Assembly (NCBI GenBank): GCA_002803225.1
Contig: NXFV01001942.1
Span: 1-42,596, forward strand
DNA length: 42,596 nt
Reading direction: 5' to 3'
From: Gamarada debralockiae
Lineage: Eukaryota > Ascomycota > Leotiomycetes > Helotiales > Hyphodiscaceae
The position numbers and the translations under genes were made by a program. Position 1 is the stretch's first letter; the number at the start of each line of letters is the position of its first letter. Positions 1-11,131 of this stretch are shown here, in pieces. The notes under the pieces were generated by a model that had not been told where the DNA came from, did no database searches, and worked only from the letters and a program-made list of their open reading frames with translations.

Positions 1-258
1 ATTTCAGAGGACCGGATGACGCTAAGCGAGGTCCTCGATGACGCCCAGACCTTAGACACCACAATATGCCAACGGATCTGACGTAAGACCAACTCTGACT
101 TTGCCGCCGCAGCCGGCTGATCCTGCTTATGAATAACAAGATACACACATCCCCACCTTCAACATTCCCTTTAATCATTCCAAACCCTATATTCCTATTA
201 AACATCTCGATTATTGATGAGAAACTACTGAAACCATTTGCTATCACCTTCTTACAAA
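1..258. other. left-edge sequence, no confident gene
   Basis: Frame 1 is open from the window edge to a TGA at about 79-81 and could be the last codons of a gene lying to the left. It is too short to identify. The rest is AT-rich and looks like the 5' flank of the gene that starts at 259. I see no RNA gene or repeat here. Confidence 0.3.
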
Positions 259-988
259 ATGTCCCAGTTATTCAGCCAGCAGGAAACAGAACAGTACATC
301 CAGGAAGTAAGCATACTTTTTGACACATCTCTAGAGAACCCCTCATTCTTACTCCACTCCAAAGCACTTTATTTAAAATGTACTTTAACTAATCAACGAC
401 CTAGTTGTGGAAAGTGATGTGGTCTGAAGACGCATCCCAATTCCCCAAAGTCATGAACTCCGATTGTGTAGCAGCGGGGTTCTCGCCACCTAAAATGACG
501 ACTTATAATGGAATGGAAGCTACGCAGAAGGTAGGACTAAATCCAAACTCACTTTAGCCGTATTACCCACCTTAACTATTTATCTCTCTCTAAACATAGA
601 GACTCGAGAAAGTCTGGCCCAATGTCAAAGCTGGGGAGCTTACACTCCATCGTGTTGGTATGTTTACGTCCTCTTATCACCCCTTATACTCTCCTCCCCT
701 CCCCTTCCCTTCTCCTTTATCCCCTTTCATCGCCATCTGCTTCCCCCTTCTCCTTGGCCTACAAAATTTACACCCCTAGACCTTACAACCTCTCCCAACA
801 TATCCTACTACGAATACTCCATCCCCTTCACCATGACCGCAGATCCTACAAAGACACCGGTTTTATCGAGTGGTCTTGCGTACCTAGTAAGAGATGAGAA
901 AACCGGGAAGATGAAGGAGACTAAGTTGTGGGAGGATCCGACACCTTTTGTAACGATGGCTTTGAATGGAGCTTTGCCCGAGGTCTGA
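259..988 (+). CDS. SnoaL/NTF2-like small protein, four exons
   Basis: Exons 259-306, 405-530, 600-657 and 780-988 join in frame to 146 codons plus TGA. Introns are 307-404, 531-599 and 658-779; all are GT-AG, and the first two have TAAC-type branch sites. The protein starts MSQLFSQQETEQYIQE and ends NGALPEV. One tryptophan-rich helix (LWKVMWSED), a middle ATQKRLEKVW helix and a beta-rich second half (ISYYEYSIPFTM, then SSGLAYLVRDEKTGK) give the alpha-then-beta layout of SnoaL-like, NTF2-fold domains. Such folds often act as small polyketide cyclases or isomerases, but no catalytic residues can be assigned here. No secretion signal is visible. The start is the first ATG that opens the spliced frame. 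The exon model is well supported by phase; the family is a fold-level inference. Confidence 0.72.
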
Positions 989-2853
989 ATTAGTGAGAAG
1001 AATTGTAAAGAGAGAACAGCGAGTGAGGGGATGGTTATAGGCATAGGTATAAGTAGTAGGGAATTAAGAAAGGATTATTTTAGAAGAGACCCCTCTTAAT
1101 CAAATAAAATGCCAAGCAGAATTGTGAACCACTCTTGTTATAAAGTCGCCTTCTGCTTTGTGAGCTCTTCCAACTACATATACGGAAATGGATAAGGAAA
1201 GCTGGATATAAGCTCTGGTTCGTCGCCGCCAACGGGGGTCTGATTGGGCGCAGTGAGACTTTGTAGTTGTAACGGCCATGGCCCTGGCCCTCACTTGCTC
1301 TCTCCCAGGCCCCTCTCTCGCTTGCCTAGTGTGACGGCCTTGGCCCTGGCACGATATCGAAAAAGATCTTGCGATCGAGTTGGAAGTCAGATTGCCTTAA
1401 CCCCTCTCTCTTTCCCTCCTCCTCCTTTTGTTCTCGGCCTCTCGCCCTATGGGTTAGCATCTCTATCAGAGTTAGGTATATCCCTTTCCGAGACCAGATA
1501 TAGATTTGTCGAACGCTCAAGGCTTCGAAGGTCGCGTACGACGTTGACAATGTCCTCGCGATTGAGGCCAAAATCGAGCCCGAACCCTTTTCCCCTTTAA
1601 TGCCTCTTCTCGTGGACTACCGTTTAGTCTTTAAACTATCTTGAGATGGTTCCACTTCCAAGTCCTGACACCCCACTTCACACGTGCGCCGCAGAGGGCT
1701 GTGATAGCCCATTAAGCCCAGCTCACGCCATTTTTTCCTCTCCCCCCTCTGCCTTTTCGCCTTGTACGCAAGAGCATTTTGGACCCTTTTTAACGGCATT
1801 ATAGAGTCCTCAGCAGCGCGATTCCATATCTGATCTCCCAAACGGATTTACTTGAGAGCTGACAGGCTTGCCTTGCCCCTTTGCAGCAAGAGAGTGCCGT
1901 CGGGGCTCTCGAGGTGGCGCGCTCCTTGGACGTGGGCCCGGCCTAATCACGTAACGTGTACTAGGGGACCGCTAGTCTGCCGACTTTGTGGGCCTGTCGC
2001 GGAGGGAGCGCAACGCAGTGTACACATGTTACTTTGATTCTACAGATATAGGTCAAGAGCGGAGGAGTTGGGTGCAGCGGAGGAGCTAGTTTCTGGTGAT
2101 TCTAAGCTAGGGGGCTAGTTGCGGATGGGATCCTATGTTAGGGATAGCAAAGCTGGGCAGCAGATTACAAGGGAAGCAAGCAAAGTTTCCTTTATATAGC
2201 TTTGGTGTTGCAGCTTGTGACGAGAATCTTAAAGCCAAGACTATGGGGTTGTAATTAAGGTTTTCCTGATACAGGAACCCGCCTCTCGTACTAGCTCGTG
2301 TTTATCTGGTTGTCTGTATCAAGCCATGTTATTTCGGCTCTATCTGTCTAGGGGCTAGTCGTAGTGGCGAATATCTTGTATTCCAAAACTAGTCTCATCT
2401 CTTTACTCTATAGGTCACAAAGGGCCTCCCTCATCAGGCAAGCGCATATGATGTCAGAGCGTTTTGACGAAGCTCTCGAGCTAATAGAACCCATGCGAGT
2501 GGGACCTATCTGAAGACCCTACGCATTTAAGTCATACTTAATATAGAAGAAACCGCGCCCCACTTTATGGAGGAGGTGAGTGCGAAAGAGCAGTTGAACG
2601 ACAAGGGCTAAAGAGAGAAGCAAAGGTTAATTTTTATTATGTTAATACAAACTACTTAATACAAAAACTCTATAATGGCCTGAAAAATCTAGGAGAAAGG
2701 CTGCCAGACCCAGAAGGGTCGGACATGTTGAAAAAAAAAAATAAAAAAACATATAGAGTAGCTCACCTTTTCTGTCGATTAAGAACATCAATAATTTGAA
2801 TTCAATCACATTTCACTCTTCTACCTTCTGCCCTTTTAGCAACCACTGCCAAG
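989..2853. other. gene-poor stretch
   Basis: No spliced or unspliced reading frame here looks like a protein; the open frames are low-complexity or pyrimidine-run artefacts. Around 2170-2330, the minus strand has a TATAAA-like box and a GC-richer block that could be an old solo LTR, but I could not find paired ends. Positions 2730-2750 are an A-rich run. About 50 bp upstream of 2854 is pyrimidine-rich and is probably the promoter of the secreted protein gene. Confidence 0.5.
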
Positions 2854-3317
2854 ATGCAATTCGCCCACCTTTTCATAACTCTCCTGCCAACCTTGGCTAC
2901 TGCCACCGCCGCTGCTACCCCTAGAGCTGCGGTTGTCAGCTCTGAGCAGGAATGCCCCAACGGCCTCAACCAATCCTATGCCGAGAACACTGACGGCTTA
3001 CATCGATGCCTTGTTGTGTAGAAAGCCCATCAGACTTACCTCTATATCCCTTTCTTCTGCTCTTGTGCTAATGGTTTCTATGGATGATAAGAGCAGTGCC
3101 AATGTCTGTGTCATCGATTGTGGATCTCAGTCGGCCTGCCGAACGTCGTGTATCAATGCCGGCTTTATCAACGACTTCTGTACTACATGGTATGTATTTA
3201 TTAGCTCCTCTTCTCTTGCGTCTGTATCGATCAAGACTAGTTAGAGGACTTGCTGACTTTTGTTATAGTGACAACCCTTGTGTTTGCAGCAACAGCGACG
3301 CTGGCGGCAGCTCATAA
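2854..3317 (+). CDS. small secreted cysteine-rich protein (effector or defensin-like)
   Basis: Proposed exons are 2854-3015, 3092-3189 and 3269-3317, giving 102 residues. Intron 2 (3190-3268, GTATGT...TTATAG, CTGAC branch) is clear. Intron 1 (about 3016-3091, phase 0, GCTAAT branch) is less certain because its donor GTGTAG is weak; GTTGTG three bases upstream is the alternative. Residues 1-19 form a signal peptide (MQFAHLFITLLPTLATATA). The mature part has ten cysteines. The C-terminal half reads C-x3-C-x5-C-x3-C-x9-C-x2-C-x3-C-x-C, which includes the CxxxC and CxC spacing seen in cysteine-stabilised alpha-beta (defensin-type) peptides. The gene stands alone in gene-poor DNA, as fungal effectors often do. 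Secretion is well supported; antimicrobial or host-directed function is inference only. Confidence 0.68.
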
Positions 3318-4230
3318 GAGCTAAGGCGTGTATGATAGGGCATGGAGCCGAGAGGAATAAGGGGGTAGAGTTTATAAATAGAAAGCAGATTGTACTTGTT
3401 GAAGTCCTCTTTGTGCGTGATCACTATGACCTGTTGGATATCACATGAGCTCAGGTGCGCATCGGCTCAGATCATTAGTTAAAAGGCTTGTTTAAATGGC
3501 TAGTAAAGATGATTAGATCCTTATGTAAAGGAAAGGCGTACTATTTTATGTAGATGGAGCGCTCATATAACCTATGCAGGTATTGGAAAGTGTAGAAGGG
3601 AGAGGGGTAGAGCAGCAATAGGGATTAGGGCTAGAGGTTAGTCTAAGAGTCTAGAAGAGAAATAACTAAATTAATAAAGCTTTACTCTTAGATATAATTT
3701 TAAATGTAACTGAGATCTCTGCTCTTTCTGTACTTTATTCTATAATTTAGTTTTCTTAATACGATCTAAGGGCAAGGATGCCAGGAGCAAGGACCTAAAG
3801 ACCTGTATGCTGCAAGCTTTAAGGGTGGGATTATGTATGGAATAAGGGTTGTAGGGAATGATGCGGTGTGGTGGCCGAGTTTAGCCTGGTGGGTCAAACT
3901 TTAGTGCAAATGACTGTTTAGATTAGTGAGTCGTGTGAGCCTCCTGCGGTGGATGTGTAGAGATGTGCTTCATAGGCAGAATGGAGACCTACACACCGAT
4001 GAATCCAACAGAACGGTACCAACACCGTAAGTCCGAGATGAAAGAGCAGGAAGGGAACGGTATGAGATGACAACCGACTTCCTAACTCCGAGTGCTAGCC
4101 AAGCGTTGCAAGCAATTTCAAAGTACATATAAATTGCCATGTCTTCGGCTTGTACTCGCAGTATTCAACAGAAAGAGCACATCCGCCTGTGAATCTGTAT
4201 TGTATCTCTCTTGAAAAAGGACCATCCCAC
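3318..4230. other. intergenic, no gene seen
   Basis: No convincing coding sequence on either strand. Part of it (about 3600-3760) is AT-rich with many TA steps, which may be a mildly RIP-affected repeat remnant. No terminal repeats were found. Confidence 0.45.
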
Positions 4231-4742
4231 ATGGCCTCTCCTTTCGATACAAACAGAGTGTGGTTGGTCACCGGCTGGTCCACCGGACTAGGCGAGTACA
4301 TGCCAAGTACATCCATAACGCTGGCCACCACATCGTCGCAACCGCCCGCAATGTGGATCCCCTATACTATCTCCCTAACGGACCCAAGGTCCTCAAGCTC
4401 AGCCTCGACGTCACATCCCCAAACAGCATAACCGCCGCCATCGATGCCACGGTGAAGTGCTTCGGCCGCCTTGATGTTGTTATCATAATACTGGTTACGG
4501 CGTCATAACAGAGCTCGAAGAGACTTCCTGAAGATGAGGCTCGCAAACAGGTCGAAACCATGTTCTGGGGCCCCGTGAACTTGACGCGGGAGAGCATCCG
4601 TGTCTTTCGAGAAGTCAATGCTCGGGGCAAAGGAAGGACCACAGGTCAGCTCGATTGGCGGATATTTGGGGTCTGAGGGAAATTCATTCTACCATGCGTG
4701 GTAAGCATGGGCTCCGATATTTCCCCTTTCAAGTTCTGATTG
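4231..4742 (+). pseudogene. 5' half of a split short-chain dehydrogenase gene
   Basis: From ATG 4231 the frame encodes MASPFDTNRVWLVTGWSTGLG, where TGxxxGLG is the NAD(P)-binding glycine motif of classical SDRs. It then slips to another frame giving AKYIHNAGHHIVATAR, slips again at NTGYGVITELEE (the NNAG-like strand) and again before DEARKQVETMFWGPVN. After one more shift comes SSIGGYLGSEGNSFYHA, which carries the active-site Ser region and the conserved Tyr of YxxxK. At least four frameshifts are needed, so this half is not translatable as is. The exon ends in the donor GTAAGCAT at 4701, and homology stops at 4742 inside the intron. The matching 3' half lies at 11790-12286. Together they make a complete classical SDR of the fungal FabG/oxidoreductase type. 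Confidence 0.8.
4700..4742 (+). repeat. left copy of 42-43 bp direct repeat at the SDR break
   Basis: This segment begins at the SDR intron donor and matches 11790-11832 with two mismatches, at 4709 (G versus A) and 4727 (T versus C). Both copies are the first 42 bases of the same SDR intron. They flank about 7.05 kb of unrelated DNA. Confidence 0.85.
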
Positions 4743-5123
4743 TACAATGGCAACTATTGGCTTCCAATTTGAACGCCTTCCCATAATTCGATCTGTCGAG
4801 CCAGTATCGTTTCCCTATCTCGAACAGTGATCTTAAGCATAGCAAAGTTCGGGATATTATATTCGACGACTATAAGTTTCTTGATTATATGACTAGCTGT
4901 GGATACCCTTGTATTTTACTAGGGAGTGATTTACATCTCCTTTATAGTCTTGGTACGCATGTAGAATTACGGGAACGTTCAAAGTCATGGGAAGGCGTAT
5001 GTCTCGTTCTCCTTCGTGGTAATTGTACTAAAACGACAAATATAGTGGTGCCAAACACTTTATTTTGGAGTTTGCTACTGTAAAAGCGCAAAGAAAGAGC
5101 TCGGAGACTGAATATGTGCGAGT
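4743..5123. other. left end of the DNA lying inside the SDR gene
   Basis: No recognisable gene. The first bases after the repeat show no inverted match to the right end near 11789, so I see no transposon termini. Confidence 0.4.
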
Positions 5124-5615
5124 GTGAGCGACATGAAGTTTAACGTACCAAATACGCTTCACTTTCGTCATTATATTCCGCAGGATCCCGACCGTTGCTG
5201 GGTTAACATTACGCTAAACATCGAAACTCTCTTTCATCCCTTTGTCGAGTTAATTTGCCTAAAGCACCCCGAGAAGCTGGTGTGTCTTAAGGGGCATTAC
5301 CTTTATTCGGTCTATCTATATTGGAAATACGATAGAAAGCTGTTACGCGTTATTGAACCTAGCGATATTGTTGGCAGAGGAAGATACGCTTCCTTGTGCG
5401 GTACTACAGACTCGGTAAAAAATGCGTGTGGTATTACAATCCAACAGCCACAGGAAATGCCGAGAAACAAAGACAGGAAGCATCACGATCACTGGAATTT
5501 CCTTAGCAAATGTCAACGAAACATTCCTTGGCAGATCAAACTTGAGATTGATGATGGTTCTACTGTGTGGCTTAGAGAAAAGTATAAGCAGAGAGATCGG
5601 GAACAGAAACGCTAG
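5124..5615 (+). CDS. hypothetical 163-aa reading frame
   Basis: This is a single open frame of 163 codons, starting MSDMKFNVPNTLHFRHY and ending with a charged KQRDREQKR tail. I recognise no family. There is no signal peptide and no clear membrane segment; the middle is rich in Tyr, Leu and Trp (YLYSVYLYWKYDRK). Length and mixed composition make it a better candidate than its neighbours, but splice sites and homologues were not tested. It sits within the DNA that interrupts the SDR gene. It may be an exon of a longer decayed gene or a chance frame. Confidence 0.25.
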   Translation: MSDMKFNVPNTLHFRHYIPQDPDRCWVNITLNIETLFHPFVELICLKHPEKLVCLKGHYLYSVYLYWKYDRKLLRVIEPSDIVGRGRYASLCGTTDSVKNACGITIQQPQEMPRNKDRKHHDHWNFLSKCQRNIPWQIKLEIDDGSTVWLREKYKQRDREQKR

Positions 5616-7869
5616 ATCGACCCAAGGTCCCTAAACTAACAGTAGAAGTGCTCATCCTATGCAATGATAAGTTGAAAAATCTGGTTTCACGTGACCAAGT
5701 CAAGCCAGGATAAAATATCTGGGAGGAGAGGAATCGTCCGGTGCATTTTGTAAGTTTCGTCTATGTGAAAGGTTAGCAGAGACTACTATTAAGATTAAGC
5801 GCTATTACGTACCACAGCAGGCCCGTAGATTCTACCTTCGTTCTTGGCTTTAATGTAGAGTAATGTAATGGAAGGTATTAATGGTATCCTATAGTAGGCC
5901 ACAAAATATTTCCACTCGAGGCTTTTCAAGTCTGCGACGGTTGTACCTCCTATAAAAGGCAAGATAAATGTTTAATGCTATACAGAAAGTCCACAGAGAG
6001 TCTGCCGGCGTCCATTTAAATCGCATTAAGATCGTTCAAGTTCTTTTGCGGTGGTAGCTTATTGCTGGATAAAAAATGCCTGTAGTTGGCATAAAACCGA
6101 ACCTTGCCCAGCTTCCACCCCATCTTGTGCTATGAGAGCTGCAACTGTAGAAAGTATATTCCCAAACGATGCGTAAAAGATGAGCGTTTTTATTGGCTTG
6201 CGGAATGGGGATGATGAGTAGATGATATCAAGATGAAGCTACACCCAATCAGAGAGAGTATCGCAGCATATCTCTTAGCAGCTTGGGGGGCGCTGAGTTG
6301 CTTGTCTGTCTAGCCCATGTTGCAGTGTTTTGACTTCCTTCTGAAGCATGAAGGGGGTTCGGATACCGATTCGCCTTGAAGTTAGAAGCACACAATGCAT
6401 GCATACAAAGCTATCAAGATCAAACGAGACAAAGTGGGCATGTCGGTTCGCCACAATCTATCTAGGGGTTCGTTAAAAATGTGGTTGAAGAACTATGTGC
6501 GAATGCGTTTATGAATCCGGAAGGTAAGAGGTTAAAAACAGGATATTGGAAGGGAAAATCCGGGCAGGAACCTATTTTAATCCATAGGCAGGCCTGTGAA
6601 CAAATTTTAACTTTACTCCTAGGACATGCAAGAAGGAGGCGGGAAGTCCGCTTCGCTCCGAACATTGCGGGGACCAGCTCTCTTTCTATTCAAGAACGCG
6701 CGCTTCCTAGCTTCGCAATTCGTGAGGAATCCGTCAGGCATTACTGTTCAAAGCCCACCCTTAACCTAACATCATAAAAATTCTGGTAGATTCAAGCGTG
6801 GTATGCCGAGAGGGGAGGGAAAAATTACCTTCTCATTGAGTAAAATAAGGGTTGCGAGTCATTGGAGCCTTGAATTGCAAGGAGGCGCGTCAGCTACGCC
6901 GTATTTACGATATTTATTCGGACAGGAATGTCCCATGATGGTGACATGGTCCGATGTCTGGCCAATCATATCACGAATACTGTCCATATTTGGGGGATGG
7001 GATTCAACTTGAACCGTCACTCCCTGCAGCTTACAAGCCACAGGAGACATGGTTTTCTACCAGTCTTGTGTATGCCACAAATGGTATCCTGTTCATGAGG
7101 GATTTTTGAAAAGATGGGTCTCGGGAGTCTACCCAATAGACTTGCCCTAGCCCAAGAACTGACTTTCCGCGCAGTTTCAAATCACATTTGAGGCGTAAAT
7201 TTGAACTAAAGTAGAAAAAGACAACTTAATGAGTAAGGGTAAATTGTAATATGTCTCTCCTAATCTCGTAAATTGTGGGCCGTCCTGGGCGCCAGTCTCA
7301 GTGTATCCTCATCCTATAGAGTTTCGATTTACAATTAATGCTTTACAAATAAACAGTATTACACGTAATCTCTATCAACTGGAAGGTTTCACGTACATGT
7401 GCTAGTATGCTCCTGTGTCAAATATTAGTGGCCGGTGTCTTTATCTCCGAGGAGACTTGAACAATTAGAATCTGCCCGCCATGTGCTCCAAATACAGAAT
7501 ACAATTATGAAGAAGTCCTCATGTCCAGTAAGAGAGTTAATAACCCCAATATCCTATTTCCAGGGATCTCAAAGATTATATGTGTCTTATTTTGGAAGGT
7601 GCAAAGAAAAATAAAGGGTTTAGAGGCTGCAGGAGAATAACGACCCCCTTTCTACTTTCCCCACGGGGTGCCCAATGTTATCTTCTGGAAATCGGGTGCT
7701 TTCGGAAACTCAAAACCTACCAGGCTTTGTGGTCAAAGATAAAAGCAAGTTGATTTCCCCAAGTTTGTGGCAAAGCCATAGCCTCTGTCTGGACTCAGAC
7801 CATTTCATCACCCTATCTTTGCAAGAGAACACCAACCCCCAAAAATACTTTTCTTCATTCTACACAGAG
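5616..7869. other. non-coding stretch upstream of the JEN-like gene
   Basis: Frames at 6481-6777 (98 codons) and 6803-7012 (69 codons) are open but match nothing I know and overlap frames on the other strand. Positions 7675-7869 are in frame with the transporter but lack the conserved JEN start and are read as 5' leader and promoter. Confidence 0.4.
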
Positions 7870-9583
7870 ATGTCCATTCCAGCATATATTGCTAGTCGTT
7901 TCACTACTATCCTTCCTTCGCTTGACCCGGCGCCAAATCCATTCACACTATTGGCATCAGTGAGCCAGAAGCAATGGATGTTCTTCCTAGTATGTTGGTC
8001 TCTAAGTTCTATCATTCTTCACCACATTCAGACTCTGATATTTATGAAGGTCGCTTTCTTGGCGTGGACGTGGGATGCTTTTGACTTCTTCACGGTATCC
8101 TTGACGACCACTCAACTTGCCGAACAGTTTCATAAAACAAATGCTCAAATCTCTTGGGGAATCACACTTGCCCTAATGTTTCGATCTGTTGGGGCCATCA
8201 CATTTGGTATCGCCGCTGATCGATATGGGCGGAAATGGCCGTTTGTGGTGAATAATTTGCTATTCATCGTCCTTGAACTGGGGACGGGATTTACCCAAAC
8301 GTACTCCCAGTTTCTTGCAGTCCGCGCTCTCTTTGGCATTGCTATGGGCGGCCTATACGGAAATGTGGCAGCTACAGCACTTGAAGATGCCCCTGAAGCA
8401 GCGAGAGGCATCCTTTCTGGTGTAATGCAGCAGGGCTACGCCTTTGGATATCTTCTAGCAACTGTATTTTCAAGAGCCCTTGTTAATACTACCTCTCATG
8501 GATGGAGACCACTTTTTTGGTTTGGTGCTTGTCCGCCGGTATTACTTATTGTGTTCCGTTTGATGCTGCCAGAAACGGATGCATACATAGAACGAACTGC
8601 AGTGAAAGCGGAACTTGACAGTGCTGGGAAAGTTTTCATTACCGAAGGCAAAGTAGTCCTGAAGAAGCACTGGCCACTCTTGATATATTTGGTTTTGCTC
8701 ATGGCAGGGTTCAACTTCATGGTAAACCTAGATTGCCAAGATACCTTTTCCTCAAACCGCACTAATCCGTTGTTTAGTCCCATGGCTCTCAAGATCTCTA
8801 CCAGACGATGTTGACGAACGAATATAATTTCTCCCCTAATAAGGTCACGGTCACACTGGTCGTTTCTAACCTGGGCGCAATGCTTGGGGGAATGACAGTG
8901 GGTTACTCATCACAAATTTTCGGTAGACGATTCTGCATTGTCGTCATGTGTATTCTTGGTGGCGCCTTGCTCTACCCATATACCTACGTCAGTAACAATG
9001 GAATCATGGCAGCAGCATTTTTTGAACAGTTTTGCGTGCAGGGGGCTTGGGGTGTTATTCCGTAAGTGACTCATTGGATTTATGATGCTCAAGGTATTCT
9101 CTAGCTTAAATGCACTTAGGATTCATCTTATGGAGCTTTCGCCCCCATCATTCCGGACGTTCGTGGTTGGGACATCCTATCAGCTGGGGAATCTTGTCTC
9201 CTCCGCTTCCTCTACCATCGAGGCTACAATTGGGCAACGGTTCCCCCTGCCTCCAAAGAAAAGCGGGAGCAAAATCACTGAGAGATATCAGTACGGGAAG
9301 GTTATTTGCATTTTCCTCGCATGCGTACGTGCTCTTGGCCCTTTTTATATCTTCGCCCAGATTCTCTCACTGTCACAAGCGGCTAGTGGCTAATGGTCCT
9401 GCACAGGTCTACTCTTACAATTTACTGCTCACATTCATTGGCCCTGAAAACCGCGGCCGCGGCATGCGCGTGTTTGATGATGATGATATGGTAGATGTCA
9501 AAGGGCATTATCCTGTTGAAGGTGACGTGGGGGAAGTTCCTATAAATTCAAAGCCCCAAACCGAATTGATTAAGAATGCTTAA
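7870..9583 (+). CDS. JEN1: JEN-family monocarboxylate/proton symporter (MFS)
   Basis: Five exons, 7870-7989, 8050-8721, 8778-9061, 9120-9324 and 9407-9583, join in frame to 485 residues. All four introns are 56-82 bp GT-AG. The product is a plasma-membrane major facilitator protein with about twelve helices. After the first helix (AFLAWTWDAFDFF) comes the loop DRYGRKWP, which is the MFS A-motif. At the exon 2/3 junction the protein reads NFMSHGSQDLYQT, which fits the JEN signature NxxS/THxS/TQDxxxT needed for substrate binding in the lactate/pyruvate permease Jen1. The C-terminus is acidic and hydrophilic (VFDDDDMVDVKG). ATG 7870 was chosen over the in-frame ATG at 7675 because MSIPAYIASRF is the usual N-terminus. 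The gene appears intact despite lying inside the broken SDR gene. Confidence 0.9.
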
Positions 9584-9931
9584 GCTTTAGTTTCTCTGCT
9601 GAAGGTAGGACCATATTTATGATTGGTGGGCTCATTATCTAATATAAATTTCCTAACTTGACCGGATGGGCGATGCAGGTATTTTGTGAGTGATGAGATT
9701 CATTGGGAGGGGTTAACGTCCGTCCCTGCGTGGCGTGTGGCGGAAACGACCAATGAAATCGCAAGGATCGCGGGTTTTTCTTTGCGATGTCCTCTTTAAA
9801 CCTACCACAACAAAAAGTTTTATATTTTAAGTGGATCCTCTAAGCCAAGCACCGTCGTATCCATCTCGAATTCGGAGAATAAGTCTTAACACTAACATAT
9901 CTTCCAGCTGCTAATTTGACTTCTTTCGCCT
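9584..9931. other. intergenic between convergent genes
   Basis: This is the 3' flank of the JEN-like gene. No further gene, repeat or RNA was seen. Confidence 0.5.
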
Positions 9932-11131
9932 CTACATCATTTTCCGGAACAATTTCCCTCTCTTTTCGCTTTGTCTCGTCTCCTGTATCTCCCCCCCGGG
10001 AGTACCATCTGGTGGAATCTGTTCGGCTGGAGTCAAGGCGCCGGGCGAAATTTCAGATAATGTGGAGGCAGTGAGAGCTATTGAGTCAGTGGTTGACTCA
10101 ATAGGTGTCGATACTGTTGCGGAGGCTAAGGCAGATGCATATGTCGTTACGCCAGAGCTACTGTCATGGCTCTGCGAGCTCGAGCGAGCAACCTGTGCGG
10201 GTGCTGCGTCGCTTGATGGTCTGGATTGTGCGCTAACCACCGTGACATCGAGCTCATTAGTAACTGCCAACGACGGTGGCGGCTCGCTCTGCTCTACATG
10301 CTGATCGCCTTTCTCCTTCCAACGAAGCCTCCAGTTAATGTGGTGGCCGAACACAATAGCGCCTGCGCTATGTAATCTATCAGGCCCTTTTATGGGTAAT
10401 ATCTATTGTTATGAGAACCCTGATAATAAGGTGCATAAGGCGCTAGTACAAAAATAGGTTTTCGAAAGCTTCTATTCAAAATCTCTCTCCTTTCATATGA
10501 AGTTCAACCCTTCCCTTATATATACAGATTAGACCTAGCGCTTCGGTCTCCGATGACTTCTCGGCTACCGAATTCGGAGCTCGTACGTCTCACTAGATAT
10601 CAACGTACCTGCCAACAATATCGGCTTTAAGGCTGTTGGGTAAAAGACCTGCACAAGATCATGATGGTGCCTGAAATCTGCAAGACATCCCTGTGGCCCG
10701 AGCCTGGAATGACATAGACAAGGCGCCACAATTTCTTGGGGAGAGTGCCACAGAAGGTCTCGAACGACTCTTATGGGTTGCACCAGACTGCCACCAAACT
10801 TCTTTGTCTTAATGACGTTCTCGAGGTCGAAGACCGTGGCGGCGAGGTAATATCTCTGCGCTGGGAGCGTTTTCCAGTTAGGGCACATCCCATGTCGAGA
10901 AGCATCTTGCAGCTCTTCTGGTCTGCTACCGGTAGTTTTGGTGCGTTCTTGACTCTGGATTTCGTCTTGTGGTGCTTCGATTAAGCGACGTAGGGAGGTT
11001 GGCGCGCTGGCCGATAATGAATTCCCTTGCTCTATCAAAACCAACTCCAGATCTTTGTCCAATTTAGTTATGCTCTTATCAGTCCATCCATCATCGCCGC
11101 AGTTGGAGAGAGTGTGCAGCGCAGACTCCAT
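9932..11131 (-). CDS. hypothetical protein with Ser/Thr-rich tail, probably two or more exons
   Basis: A 188-codon frame starts at 11131 (MESALHTLSNCGDDGWTDKS) and a second frame of 140-160 codons ends at 9932. The second frame opens right after a CAATAG acceptor near 10401. Joining a phase-0 donor after the codons for HHHDLVQ to that acceptor gives one protein of roughly 300 residues. The first half has a Leu-rich helical region and a Cys-rich patch; the second half has a basic stretch (NWRLRWKEKG) and then a low-complexity Ser/Thr/Ala/Pro region. The frame is also open upstream of 11131 to an acceptor-like TTAG, so an earlier exon is possible. I recognise no domain. It is convergent with the JEN-like gene. 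The exon join is inferred and could be wrong. Confidence 0.4.

Noticed and set aside
622..897. A 91-codon frame on the plus strand
   Set aside because: It runs through intron 3 of the SnoaL-like gene, and its pyrimidine-rich translation is an artefact of that intron.
1244..1600. Long plus-strand frame rich in Arg, Ser and Pro
   Set aside because: Low-complexity translation of GC-rich repeats, with equally long frames on the other strand.
2170..2340. Possible solo LTR with a TATA-like box on the minus strand
   Set aside because: I found no paired TG...CA ends or target duplication.
6481..7012. Two open frames of 98 and 69 codons on the plus strand
   Set aside because: No recognisable motif, both overlap minus-strand frames of similar length, and no splice sites link them.
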